NCBI GenBank assembly: GCA_910588925.1
Contig: CAJURV010000044.1
Location: forward strand, 1-17,712
Length of the DNA: 17,712 bases
Origin: an uncultured Rikenellaceae bacterium
GTDB lineage: Bacteria > Bacteroidota > Bacteroidia > Bacteroidales > Rikenellaceae
Direction: 5' to 3'
Shown here: positions 7,157 to 14,694 of the stretch, piece after piece
How positions within the stretch are numbered: position 1 is the first letter of the stretch
How the letters are laid out: the number at the start of each line of letters is the position of its first letter
Position numbers and translations under genes: made by a program
Notes under the pieces: model-generated
The model's database searches: none
Told to the model about the DNA's origin: nothing
What the model saw: the letters and a program-made list of their open reading frames with translations, nothing else

Positions 7157-8578
7157 TTAATATTCCTGATTCTCGCCGAACTTTTTACCCTGATGCCACA
7201 ACTGGTTACAGATGTCGTAAGCAGGAATATCCTTCACTGCTACCTTTTTGTTACGGTCTATCAAATATATCATCGGGATAGCGCCCAAATCGTATATCTC
7301 ATCCTTTTCTATGATGCCCTTGTCGTCCCACAGGTTTATCCACTTGCCACCATACTCGGGTTGCGATATTATCTTGAGCCACTCCTCACGGCTTTTGCCT
7401 ACGTATATGGCGTATATCTGAAGCTCGCCGTCGTTCTCGTAAGAGCGTACGCAATCGGATGTGTTCATAAGGCGCACCGCCTCCGAGCAGTTACCGCACC
7501 CGGGGTTGTAGAAGAAATATACCTGCCACTTCTTGGGATGGGCGGTGGGGTCGTAACGTCTGCCGTCCGGCAACATAAGGTCCATAGAGGCCACAGGAGT
7601 GCCGGGGAGGTGGTTGCGGGCCATCTTCAGTTTATAGCGATACGGCTCTTTCTCCAGATCGGTATAGTTGTCGGATGCCACTATGCGCTCAAGAGCATTT
7701 ACGTATATGAAATGTTGTCTGACAGGTTGCGACTTGTCGCCCAAAAGTTTGTCCATCGTCTCGGTCGCCATACGGAACATCCTCGGGTTAGACTCGCAAC
7801 GGTCCAGAAACTCGTTTATGATGACATTGGCCTCATCCTCGGGCTTACCGGAAATAACACTCAGATAGGTCAACACCCGCTCCTTGGTTTTGGGGAACAT
7901 GGTTATGCGCGGATCGTCGAGATAGACATGATTCCAGTAGTTCTTAAGAGCCGTCTTGATATACTCGGGGTCGGCCTTGTCGTTTGCCGGTTCGGTCATG
8001 GCGCTGACATATACGTCGACAAGCTCACCCTTATGTTCATTCATGAAACCGAGGCTATATTCGGTAAGCTCGGCACGCGTCTCCATCTCCAACTTGTCGT
8101 AAAGGCGCACGCTGTCTTCCACATATACGGCATAACCGCCGCCCAAAGCGTTGTTATAACGGTTGTTTATATGTCTGAATCGCTCGAAATAAGGAGCGGT
8201 AGCCTCGTTATATTCCGCTATCTGCCTCATCATAGACGAACCAGAAACCTCGCTCTTGCCGGTATATCCGTCGGCCTTCACCTTCAGTTTCATGCTCTGC
8301 CCCTCGTTATATAGATTCGCCAACGGGTCCTTGCCCAAAAACAAGGTATATACCCCATCGCGTACCGAATCGCACCTCAATACGAAATGTTCCGACGCCT
8401 CCGTACTGTCGACATCCACATAGTCGTAGAGATCAGGGTCGTAATAACGCAGATAGACGGTGTTATTGCGCCCGGGATTAGTCATATCCACCGTAACGGT
8501 ACCCTCTCCGCTCCCGCCTCCGCACGAAAAGAGCGACATAACGGGAACCATCGCATAAAGAAAAAATCTCACTTTCAT
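7157..8578 (-). CDS. Thioredoxin-like lipoprotein (DUF5106-type)
   Basis: This 473-residue exported lipoprotein starts with MKVRFFLYAMVPVMSLFSC. It has a short signal peptide and a lipobox whose cysteine (Cys19) would be lipidated, followed by a Gly/Ser-rich tether. The N-terminal part looks like the beta-rich DUF4369-like domain found in Bacteroidetes TlpA relatives. A helical middle with many charged residues follows, as in DUF5106. The C-terminal third is a thioredoxin fold with a CGNC motif (361-364) after FFYNPG and the cis-Pro segment AIPMIYLID. It probably works at the periplasmic or outer membrane face in disulfide chemistry, but the substrate is unknown. The frame is open to 8668. 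Its first 30 residues come from the repeat at 8599-8725 and would mask the signal peptide, so I start at 8578. Confidence 0.85.
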   Translation of the reverse strand: MKVRFFLYAMVPVMSLFSCGGGSGEGTVTVDMTNPGRNNTVYLRYYDPDLYDYVDVDSTEASEHFVLRCDSVRDGVYTLFLGKDPLANLYNEGQSMKLKVKADGYTGKSEVSGSSMMRQIAEYNEATAPYFERFRHINNRYNNALGGGYAVYVEDSVRLYDKLEMETRAELTEYSLGFMNEHKGELVDVYVSAMTEPANDKADPEYIKTALKNYWNHVYLDDPRITMFPKTKERVLTYLSVISGKPEDEANVIINEFLDRCESNPRMFRMATETMDKLLGDKSQPVRQHFIYVNALERIVASDNYTDLEKEPYRYKLKMARNHLPGTPVASMDLMLPDGRRYDPTAHPKKWQVYFFYNPGCGNCSEAVRLMNTSDCVRSYENDGELQIYAIYVGKSREEWLKIISQPEYGGKWINLWDDKGIIEKDEIYDLGAIPMIYLIDRNKKVAVKDIPAYDICNQLWHQGKKFGENQEY

Positions 8579-8598
8579 AACATTAGCTTTATTGCAAA

Positions 8599-8725
8599 CG
8601 TCTCCTCGCCACAAACGGCCGAAACTTCGTTTCTTTGCACTCGACCTATCGAAAACGTTGGATTTCATTCGACCTTTTCTCGTCTCGGCAATCGAAACTC
8701 CGTTTCACTGCACTCGACTTATCGA
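8599..8725 (-). repeat. Two tandem units of the 73-bp dispersed repeat family
   Basis: GCACTCGACCTATCGAAAAC at 8637 recurs with one change at 8710, giving a 73-bp period. On the minus strand each unit reads TCGATAAGTCGAGTGCA or near it, followed by GAAACG-AGTTTCG and a GAGACG-like end. The right-hand unit also contains the TTGCCGAGACGAGAAAAGG block seen at 4091-4146. The repeat fills much of the leader of the lipoprotein gene. Confidence 0.75.
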
Positions 8726-8764
8726 AAACGTTTAGATAAAAAACCCTCATTCATACGGCATCAC

Positions 8765-8776
8765 ACTAAATTTAGT
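8765..8776. promoter_or_regulatory. Perfect 12-bp palindrome, possible operator
   Basis: ACTAAATTTAGT is a perfect palindrome in the AT-rich spacer between the end of pepT (8843) and the repeat upstream of the lipoprotein gene. Its placement suits an operator for the lipoprotein gene. AT-rich 12-mers of this kind can arise by chance, and there is no second copy in the window that I noticed. Confidence 0.25.
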
Positions 8777-8842
8777 ACGCGCCGTAATTATATTTATTAC
8801 ATATTTACTCTACATTCCCACTCCTTATACGGCCTCCGAAGC

Positions 8843-10054
8843 TCACGCCTCTACGGCCGAATAGACAATCTCCTCTATCAACCGTACAGCCGCCTCCATC
8901 GACTCCACGGCGACGAACTCGTACTTACCGTGAAAATTCTCACCGCCGGCGAATATGTTAGGCGACGGCAACCCCATGAAAGAGAGCCGCGCACCGTCGG
9001 TACCACCGCGCACAGGGGTCACTATAGGATCTATGCCTATCCGCTTCATAGCCTCTATAGCCATCTCCACTATGCGGTAATTGTCGCCCGACAACACCTC
9101 GCCCATGTTATAATATTGGTCGGCGATATCCACATCCACCGACACCTCTCCGTCCTCAAGCGACAAGGCGGCGCCACGGAAAATATCCTTACGCCTCTCG
9201 AAGCTCTCGCGATCGTGGTCTCGTATTATGTAATCGGCACGCGCACGTTCCACACCTCCGTCCACACCTACCAAATGGAAGAACCCTTCGTAGCCTTCGG
9301 TGTTCTCCGGACGCTCGTCGGGCAACATGGCATCGAAACGTTGCAACAGCCTCAAAGCGTTACGCATCTTGCCCTTGGCGTAACCGGGATGCACATTTAC
9401 ACCTCGCACCGTCACTGCAGCCGAAGCCGCATTGAATGTCTCGTACTCTATCATGCCGACGCGACCTCCGTCCATAGTATAGGCATAGTCGGCGCCGAAA
9501 CGCCCGACATCGAACTTGTCTACACCGCGCCCTATCTCTTCATCGGGAGTAAAAGCGACGCATACCTTGCCGTGAGGCCGCTCTGGATGCGCGAGTATCT
9601 CGCCTACGGCCGTCACTATCTCGGTCACGCCGGCCTTGTCGTCGGCCCCGAGCAAAGTGGTGCCGTCAGTGACTATAAGATGTTTGCCTATGTAAAACTC
9701 CAACTCGGGGAAACGCTCCGCCGACATCGTGACACTATCGTTAAGCACTATATCGCCCCCCTCGTAGAGCAACATGCGAGGCCGCACTCCCCTGCCGCTC
9801 ATATCCGGAGATGTATCTACATGCGATATGAAACCTATGGCCGGAGCGGGAATATCCGTATTGGCCTCTATGGCGGCCATCAGATAACCGTCGGCATCGA
9901 CCGCAGCGTTGTCGAGCCCCATGGCCCGCAGCTCGGCGGCCAACATCTCCATAAAAGAACGTTGCGCAGGCGTCGAGGGAAACGTATCGCTATGCGGATC
10001 GGACTGCGTGTCCTCGGCTACATAACGTAAAAACCTGTCTGTCAACTTTTCCAT
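8843..10054 (-). CDS. pepT: Peptidase T (tripeptide aminopeptidase)
   Basis: PepT is a cytosolic di-zinc M20 peptidase that removes the N-terminal residue from tripeptides. The 403-residue protein aligns over its whole length with the Escherichia coli enzyme as I remember it. It has the N-terminal RFLRYV..DTQS, the metal-binding His78 and Asp80 in FISHVDTSPD, GADDKAG for the bridging Asp, TPDEEIGRG for the catalytic and metal Glu pair, YTMDGG for the next Asp, and a C-terminal GENFHGKYEFV carrying the last His. The internal VHPGYAKGKMRNAL belongs to the dimerisation/lid domain. I start at ATG 10054 (MEKLTDRF) rather than 10066, because it matches the family N-terminus. It follows secG on the same strand after a 120-base spacer with no obvious terminator. 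Confidence 0.96.
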   Translation of the reverse strand: MEKLTDRFLRYVAEDTQSDPHSDTFPSTPAQRSFMEMLAAELRAMGLDNAAVDADGYLMAAIEANTDIPAPAIGFISHVDTSPDMSGRGVRPRMLLYEGGDIVLNDSVTMSAERFPELEFYIGKHLIVTDGTTLLGADDKAGVTEIVTAVGEILAHPERPHGKVCVAFTPDEEIGRGVDKFDVGRFGADYAYTMDGGRVGMIEYETFNAASAAVTVRGVNVHPGYAKGKMRNALRLLQRFDAMLPDERPENTEGYEGFFHLVGVDGGVERARADYIIRDHDRESFERRKDIFRGAALSLEDGEVSVDVDIADQYYNMGEVLSGDNYRIVEMAIEAMKRIGIDPIVTPVRGGTDGARLSFMGLPSPNIFAGGENFHGKYEFVAVESMEAAVRLIEEIVYSAVEA

Positions 10055-10174
10055 ACCACCTATCATGACAAAAGGGGAGAATGCAGGTCATCGACCGCAT
10101 CCACCCCGTTATTCCGTTGTGTCGGTAACCGCCTTGAAAACATTGCCGCGGTCTGGCTCTGACGTAAAGACGGT

Positions 10175-10516
10175 CTATTTTACAGAATCCGCAGGAGCCG
10201 CCTCCATGCCCGTAACCGGCACCTGTAACGTCTGGTTAAGCGGTGCGTAAGTGTTCTGTATGTTCTCCTCCACTATCGACTTATCCGATATGTGCGACTT
10301 GGGCACCGACATGGTAGCCAAAAGTGTAAGCACCACTATGGCTATGGATGCGCCCCATGTGAAACGTTCGAGGAAGTCGGTAGTCTGACGCACGCCCATG
10401 ACCTGGTTCGACGCACCGAAATTGGCCGCCATACCGCTCTTGGGATGTTGCGCGAGCACGGCAAGCACGAGCAACACGCTTGCGATTACGATCAGAATGA
10501 TAAAAAATGTATACAT
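10175..10516 (-). CDS. secG: Preprotein translocase subunit SecG
   Basis: SecG is the small membrane subunit of the SecYEG channel that improves the efficiency of protein export. The 113-residue sequence shows the family layout. A first membrane helix (about 2-22) is followed by AQHPKSG, a cytoplasmic loop GASNQVMGVRQTTDFLERFTW, and a second membrane helix (about 53-70). A polar C-terminal tail of about 40 residues follows, a common Bacteroidetes extension. It lies 11 bases after the TPR gene and is probably the last gene of the four-gene unit that starts with the sigma54-type regulator. Confidence 0.93.
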   Translation of the reverse strand: MYTFFIILIVIASVLLVLAVLAQHPKSGMAANFGASNQVMGVRQTTDFLERFTWGASIAIVVLTLLATMSVPKSHISDKSIVEENIQNTYAPLNQTLQVPVTGMEAAPADSVK

Positions 10517-10527
10517 CTTATTATTTG

Positions 10528-11358
10528 TTAACCATCGAGCTCCACCTCATCCGTTCGGATAACCGGCGGCTCCGTCTTATTAATATCGTCAAATGCCTCT
10601 GGATCGACCACACCGCATATAAACTCCAACGGCTCGTCTATCTCCACTCCGCCGTAATGCGTGACGACCATTCTATCGAGCTTGCGGGGATCTACCCCCT
10701 CCACCCGACCGTCCAGCTTATCGAAACGCTCCACCCTGACACCTTCGTTCTCAAAGAAACCGCGCCCCGAAAAGTCGTCGAGCTCGACACCCTCCGCATG
10801 GCCCGTCAGAGAGGCGATACGCGATGCAAAGTAAACACTTTTTTCCGGATATTTCAAACATAATTTGCGATAAAGCTCCACTGCCCGCTCTTTCAGACCT
10901 TGAGCGACATATATTTCAGCGAGCGTCTCCGACACAGCACCGTCGTCAACGCGCTCGGACGACGACAGGTCCGCATCGGGATGCTCCGCGCCGTCGGGAC
11001 GTATGGGACCCGCATCTGCCTCCACAAACCGCCGTATCGTCTCTTTCTCGTCACGACGCTCGTCCGCACTCTCGGTCCCTATTATGTCGGCATCCTCCAC
11101 GAATGCCTGTCCCCGCGCCCGCTTGCGTCCTCCCGACACCGACACGACATAACGACCGCCCGCATGCAACACCGTGGCGAGCCCTGCACGCAACTCGGCC
11201 TCCCTCTCCCGGTTACCCACGGCTACATAATGGCGCAACAGAAGCACCTTTGCCGCCGAAAACCACGGATATTCGGCGACAAGAGCCTCTATCTCGTCGT
11301 AATGAGGCTCCGTTTTGCAACGCCCCATAACCATATCCGTAAACAACCGACCGTCCAT
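10528..11358 (-). CDS. TPR-like hypothetical protein between lptE and secG
   Basis: This 276-residue protein has no signal peptide or membrane segment. Near the N-terminus, LVAEYPWFSAAKVLLLRHY looks like the helical start seen in Bacteroidetes proteins at this locus. A low-complexity, acidic, charged stretch (about 75-135) follows. A clear tetratricopeptide-like helix pair, with ETLAEIYVAQGLKERAVELY and then YRKLCLKYPEKSVYFA, lies around residues 140-185. The C-terminal 90 residues are acidic and probably disordered. The role is unknown, though TPR units usually bind partner proteins. A GTG at 11364 overlaps the lptE stop. I prefer the ATG at 11358, six bases further. Position between lptE and secG suggests an envelope-biogenesis link, which is an inference only. 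Confidence 0.7.
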   Translation of the reverse strand: MDGRLFTDMVMGRCKTEPHYDEIEALVAEYPWFSAAKVLLLRHYVAVGNREREAELRAGLATVLHAGGRYVVSVSGGRKRARGQAFVEDADIIGTESADERRDEKETIRRFVEADAGPIRPDGAEHPDADLSSSERVDDGAVSETLAEIYVAQGLKERAVELYRKLCLKYPEKSVYFASRIASLTGHAEGVELDDFSGRGFFENEGVRVERFDKLDGRVEGVDPRKLDRMVVTHYGGVEIDEPLEFICGVVDPEAFDDINKTEPPVIRTDEVELDG

Positions 11359-11363
11359 AAACA

Positions 11364-11882
11364 CTACCAGTTGGATACCGCGGCATTGAATATATCCTCG
11401 GAGAGCTTCTCCACTATCTCGGGCAGAAGCGTGGACTCCACCTCCTGCATCAGCTTCATGGCGTCGTAGTCTTCGTACGCACTGAAGGTGCGGTCGAAAT
11501 CGTACTGCGGCTCTATACGGTTGGTAAAACGAACCCTCACTGTCACAGTCAGACGGTTTTGGGTGGCGTACTCGTTACCCGACACGGAGATGGGATTAGA
11601 CACGTAGTTGGTGATCTCCCCCTCGAATGCCAGGTCGCCGTCCTCGCGCACCTGCATGAGCCGCGTGCCGCGCGAGAATTTGTCCTGCAGCCCCTCTGTA
11701 AGCTGTGTGGCGAGTATGGGCACCACCATGGTTGAAACGTTCTCGAACTGCTGTATGCTCACCGTCTTGGCCTCCGGAGATATGGAGGCACCGGAAAAGG
11801 AGTATTTGACAGTGCATCCGGCTATCAGCACCGACGCCGACACCGCACACAATATTCTATTTATCAGACCTGCTATTCTCAT
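11364..11882 (-). CDS. lptE: LptE family LPS-assembly lipoprotein
   Basis: LptE is the outer-membrane lipoprotein that plugs the LptD barrel and helps insert lipopolysaccharide into the outer leaflet. The 172-residue protein has a signal peptide with lipobox LIAGC (Cys23 lipidated). The family segment is then visible: KYSFSGASISPEAKTVSIQQ, then a helix with LATQLTEGLQDKF, the strand GDLAFEGEITNY and VTVRVRFTN. The start ATG overlaps the stop of the sigma54-type regulator (ATGA at 11882-11879), so translation is probably coupled. The stop abuts the TPR gene start. The matching of Bacteroidetes LptE is by motif memory, not by a search. Confidence 0.88.
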   Translation of the reverse strand: MRIAGLINRILCAVSASVLIAGCTVKYSFSGASISPEAKTVSIQQFENVSTMVVPILATQLTEGLQDKFSRGTRLMQVREDGDLAFEGEITNYVSNPISVSGNEYATQNRLTVTVRVRFTNRIEPQYDFDRTFSAYEDYDAMKLMQEVESTLLPEIVEKLSEDIFNAAVSNW

Positions 11883-13090
11883 TGTTCTATTCCAAGATCT
11901 TTCATTCTGCGATAAAGCGTGCGCTCCGATATGAACAGCTCGCGCGCCGCATCCTTACGCCTACCGCCGTGTTTGCGCAACGCCCGTATGATCTCCTCGC
12001 GCCGGGCCTGTTCCTTCGTCATCTCCTGATGGCCTTCGGTCACCTCCTCGGCGGTGTCGAATACGTCGCCGTCGTAGTGTCCGGCCACCACCGGAAGAGA
12101 TTGTGCGGACTGAGGCGCCGGAAGCGAGTGCGACAACACGTCAACGCCGTATCGCGAGGCATCGCCGCCCAAACGAGACACCATCGACTTGAGCTCCGCT
12201 ATATCGGAACGCATATCGAACAACACTTTATACAATATCTCGCGCTCGGTGTTGTAGTCGCCGGCCACCGAAGCGCCGCCGCGAAGATCGACAGCCACCG
12301 GCGACACCTTAGGCTCTGGCAGATAACGTCCGAGCGTAGCGGCGTCTATCTCACGCGACCGCTCCACCACCGACAGTTGTTCGGCCACGTTCTTAAGCTG
12401 ACGGATATTGCCAGGCCATGAATAAGAGACCAGCAGAGCACGGGCATCGGGAGTAAGCGACACCGGCGGCATACTGTACTGCATGGCTATGTCGGATGCG
12501 AACTTACGGAAAAGAACCGGAATATCGCCCTCCCGTTCGCGAAGCGGAGGCACGTTTATAGGCACCGTAGCCAGACGATAGAAAAGATCTTCGCGGAAAC
12601 GTCCGCTCTCGAGCGCCGCCTGCATGTCTACATTCGTAGCCGCCACGACCCTCACATCGGTCTTCTCCACCTTAGACGAGCCAACCTTTATGAACTCTCC
12701 CGACTGCAACACCCTCAACAGGCGCACCTGCGTGGTATGCGGCAGCTCCGCAACCTCGTCGAGGAATATGGTGCCGCCCGATGCCATCTCGAAATAGCCC
12801 TTACGGCTCTCGGTAGCTCCGGTAAAAGCCCCCTTCTCGTGCCCGAAAAGCTCCGAGTCGATGGTACCCTCCGGGATAGCCCCGCAGTTGACCGCTATAT
12901 AGCCGGCATGTTTACGCGGCGAATAGGCGTGTATTATCTGCGGGAAAAACTCCTTGCCAACGCCGCTCTCTCCGGTTATAAGAACCGAAAGATCGGTGGG
13001 GGCGACCCTTAAAGCCACCTCCAAAGCGCCGTCGAAAGGCTCGCTGTTCCCGATTATGCCGAATCTCTGTTTTACTGCTTGAATATCCAT
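11879..13090 (-). CDS. Sigma54-dependent transcriptional activator without receiver domain
   Basis: This 403-residue regulator is an AAA+ activator of the NtrC type. It has Walker A GESGVGKE (40-47), the sigma54-contacting GAFTGA loop (87-92), Walker B GGTIFLDEV and the RFREDLFYRL and sensor regions. A C-terminal Fis-type helix-turn-helix (GGRRKDAARELFISERTLYRRM) binds DNA. The AAA+ domain starts almost at residue 10, so there is no N-terminal receiver, PAS or GAF domain. Activity may be set by expression level or by a partner. The frame is open from 13111, but MDIQAVKQRFGIIGNS at 13090 fits the family and lies 23 bases after a -7 box. It is the first gene of a unit with lptE, the TPR gene and secG, and overlaps lptE by ATGA. 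It needs RpoN, which is not in this window. Confidence 0.92.
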   Translation of the reverse strand: MDIQAVKQRFGIIGNSEPFDGALEVALRVAPTDLSVLITGESGVGKEFFPQIIHAYSPRKHAGYIAVNCGAIPEGTIDSELFGHEKGAFTGATESRKGYFEMASGGTIFLDEVAELPHTTQVRLLRVLQSGEFIKVGSSKVEKTDVRVVAATNVDMQAALESGRFREDLFYRLATVPINVPPLREREGDIPVLFRKFASDIAMQYSMPPVSLTPDARALLVSYSWPGNIRQLKNVAEQLSVVERSREIDAATLGRYLPEPKVSPVAVDLRGGASVAGDYNTEREILYKVLFDMRSDIAELKSMVSRLGGDASRYGVDVLSHSLPAPQSAQSLPVVAGHYDGDVFDTAEEVTEGHQEMTKEQARREEIIRALRKHGGRRKDAARELFISERTLYRRMKDLGIEQ

Positions 13091-13113
13091 AGAATATGTC
13101 GATAGGGACATGA

Positions 13114-13146
13114 CAAAGATACGAATAAGCCGAATACAAAAGCAAA
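13114..13146 (-). promoter_or_regulatory. Bacteroidetes-type promoter of the sigma54-activator operon
   Basis: On the minus strand a -33 TTTG (13146-13143) is followed by 21 bases and then TATCTTTG (13121-13114). This fits the Bacteroidetes sigma factor consensus TTTG-N19-21-TAnnTTTG in both parts. Predicted transcription would begin about 7 bases further on, leaving a short leader to the ATG at 13090. It is part of the first of three repeat units with the same layout (next -7 boxes at 13194-13187 and 13268-13261). Confidence 0.7.
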
Positions 13147-13334
13147 CTTGTTTGATTTTGTTGAGGCGGAGTATCTAAGACGAAGTCAAAGATACGAATA
13201 AGCCGAATACAAAAGCAAACTTGTTTGATTTTGCCCAAGGCGCAGTATCTAAGACGAAGTCAAAGATACGAATAAGCCGTGCACAAAAGCAAATCACGTT
13301 CGATTTTATCGAGGCAAAGTATCTGAAATACGAA
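13114..13334 (+). repeat. Three tandem 73-74 bp promoter-bearing repeat units
   Basis: Units run 13114-13186, 13187-13260 and 13261-13334. Each begins CAAAGATACGAATAAGCCG, continues with an A-rich block, CAAA, a GTTTGATTTT-like or GTTCGATTTT block and GAGGC or AAGGC, and ends in GTATCT. The first two are nearly identical and the third is diverged. Each unit, read on the minus strand, contains TTTG-N21-TATCTTTG. They fill most of the 314-base spacer between tilS and the sigma54-type regulator gene. Minus-strand short frames across them are repeats of the same meaningless peptide and are not genes. Confidence 0.9.
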
Positions 13335-13404
13335 AAAATTACCGTCTGACTGTTCACGGCGCATCAGCCACAAGCCATCCCGCTCCTTGCGATGCCAAAG
13401 ACAC

Positions 13405-14694
13405 CTACCGTCTGACGCTTAGCACCGCTATGCGCCGCGTGGTATCGTCCACCTTGTACAGGTCGGAAAACCTAAGCCCTACGCACCACACCACAGTATC
13501 GCCGCTCATCACCACGCACACTTTACGTTTATCGTCGAGCGAGAGTTTGGCGTCGACCATTATATCGCTTATCTTCTTCGACCCCCTCATACCGAACGGC
13601 ACCATACGGTCGCCTTTCTCCACACGTCTGAGCGAAAGCGTACGTATATCGAGCTTGTCGGCATCGGCATACACCGTTCCCACGGGCGGTCTAAGATCGT
13701 CTATACGCTCACGGCCGACCACGGTCACCGCTATATGGGGCAGACCGTCGTCACCTCCGCCGTCCCCCATCACAAGGCGCCCCCTGTCTAACAGCACGGC
13801 GCATCCGTCACCGAAAAACCGTCGTCCGCTCTTACCCTCGCGGTAACATGTAGCCATATCGCGACAGTTACGGAAACTGAAGCCGCAGGGCGAAAGCATC
13901 TCGTAGAGCAACACATCAAGAGGCAACCCGGCCCCAACCTTGTCGAGATCGAGCACACGCACTCCGTCGCGCTCCGCGAAAAACTCCCTGCGACAAGCCA
14001 CGAACGCATCCAGAAGGTCGCGACTATGCGAAAGGTTATCCATATTCTCGGCCATCTTCTCGAGGAAAGAGGGTGATATCTCTTTTAGGACGGGAACCAC
14101 CTTATGGCGCAACTTATTACGCAAATACTTATCGCTCAAATTCGAAGAATCGGTCCTATACGGAATCTTAAGCAGCCCGGCATAACGCTCTATACGCTCC
14201 CTCGAGGCGAACATCAGGGGACGGACCGTAAGATCGGTCTTGACCGGAATGCCGCAAAGACCTCTCAACCCGGTACCTCTTATCAGGTTTATGAAAAATG
14301 TCTCCACGGTATCGTCGCGGTTATGCGCCACGGCCACATGGGCATAGCCCTCCTTGGCCACGAGACGGGCGAACCACTCGTATCTCAACCTGCGTGCCGC
14401 TATCTGTATGGATTCGCCGGCACGCGAGGCCTCGGCGTGGGTATTGAAACGCACTGTATGCAACCTGACGCCGTTACGCGCGGCCCAATCGCGCACCATC
14501 TGCTCGTCGCCGTCCGACTCGCTGCCTCGCAGACAGAAGTTGCAGTGCGCAGCATCGAACGGCACCTTGCAACGCAACAACAACGTAGCGAGCGTCATGG
14601 AGTCGACGCCGCCGCTTACCCCCACGAGCAACCGCTCTCCGCGGCTCCAGAGGCCGTACTTGGCCATATAGGCCATAAGCTCCCTCTCCAACAT
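13405..14694 (-). CDS. tilS: tRNA(Ile)-lysidine synthetase TilS
   Basis: TilS attaches lysine to C34 of the CAU-anticodon isoleucine tRNA, so that it reads AUA instead of AUG and is charged with Ile. The 429-residue protein has the N-terminal PP-loop SGGVDSM (27-33), then AHCNFCLRGSESDGDEQ, VAHNRDDTVETFFINLIRGTGLRGL with its ATP/AMP-handling residues, and YRTDSSN. A C-terminal domain with GDRMVPFGMRGSKKISD matches the TilS C-terminal substrate-binding domain. The ATG at 14694 shares one base with the murB stop (TGATG). A GTG one codon earlier is a weaker candidate. Heavy AUA use in this window makes this enzyme especially important for the host. Confidence 0.95.
   Translation of the reverse strand: MLERELMAYMAKYGLWSRGERLLVGVSGGVDSMTLATLLLRCKVPFDAAHCNFCLRGSESDGDEQMVRDWAARNGVRLHTVRFNTHAEASRAGESIQIAARRLRYEWFARLVAKEGYAHVAVAHNRDDTVETFFINLIRGTGLRGLCGIPVKTDLTVRPLMFASRERIERYAGLLKIPYRTDSSNLSDKYLRNKLRHKVVPVLKEISPSFLEKMAENMDNLSHSRDLLDAFVACRREFFAERDGVRVLDLDKVGAGLPLDVLLYEMLSPCGFSFRNCRDMATCYREGKSGRRFFGDGCAVLLDRGRLVMGDGGGDDGLPHIAVTVVGRERIDDLRPPVGTVYADADKLDIRTLSLRRVEKGDRMVPFGMRGSKKISDIMVDAKLSLDDKRKVCVVMSGDTVVWCVGLRFSDLYKVDDTTRRIAVLSVRR

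Noticed and set aside
6989..8314. 441-residue plus-strand open frame opposite the lipoprotein
   Set aside because: It is antisense to a signal-peptide-bearing thioredoxin-like protein and has no domain of its own, so it is a shadow frame.
8387..10030. 547-residue plus-strand open frame opposite pepT and the lipoprotein
   Set aside because: The opposite strand encodes full-length peptidase T with its catalytic motifs. The frame is a composition shadow, rich in His, Tyr and Arg, with no recognisable domain.
13114..13334. Possible CRISPR array
   Set aside because: The units are 73-74 bp nearly whole-unit repeats, without short constant repeats separated by variable spacers, and there are no cas genes nearby.
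12912..13357. Two short minus-strand frames encoding RLIRIFDFVLDT-like peptides
   Set aside because: The peptide recurs because the underlying DNA is the tandem repeat. One frame also runs into the sigma54-type gene in another frame.
13340..13416. Direct repeat TACCGTCTGAC at 13340 and 13406 at the tilS end
   Set aside because: It is only 11 bases, and the sequence around it does not align convincingly, so a duplication or attachment site cannot be claimed.
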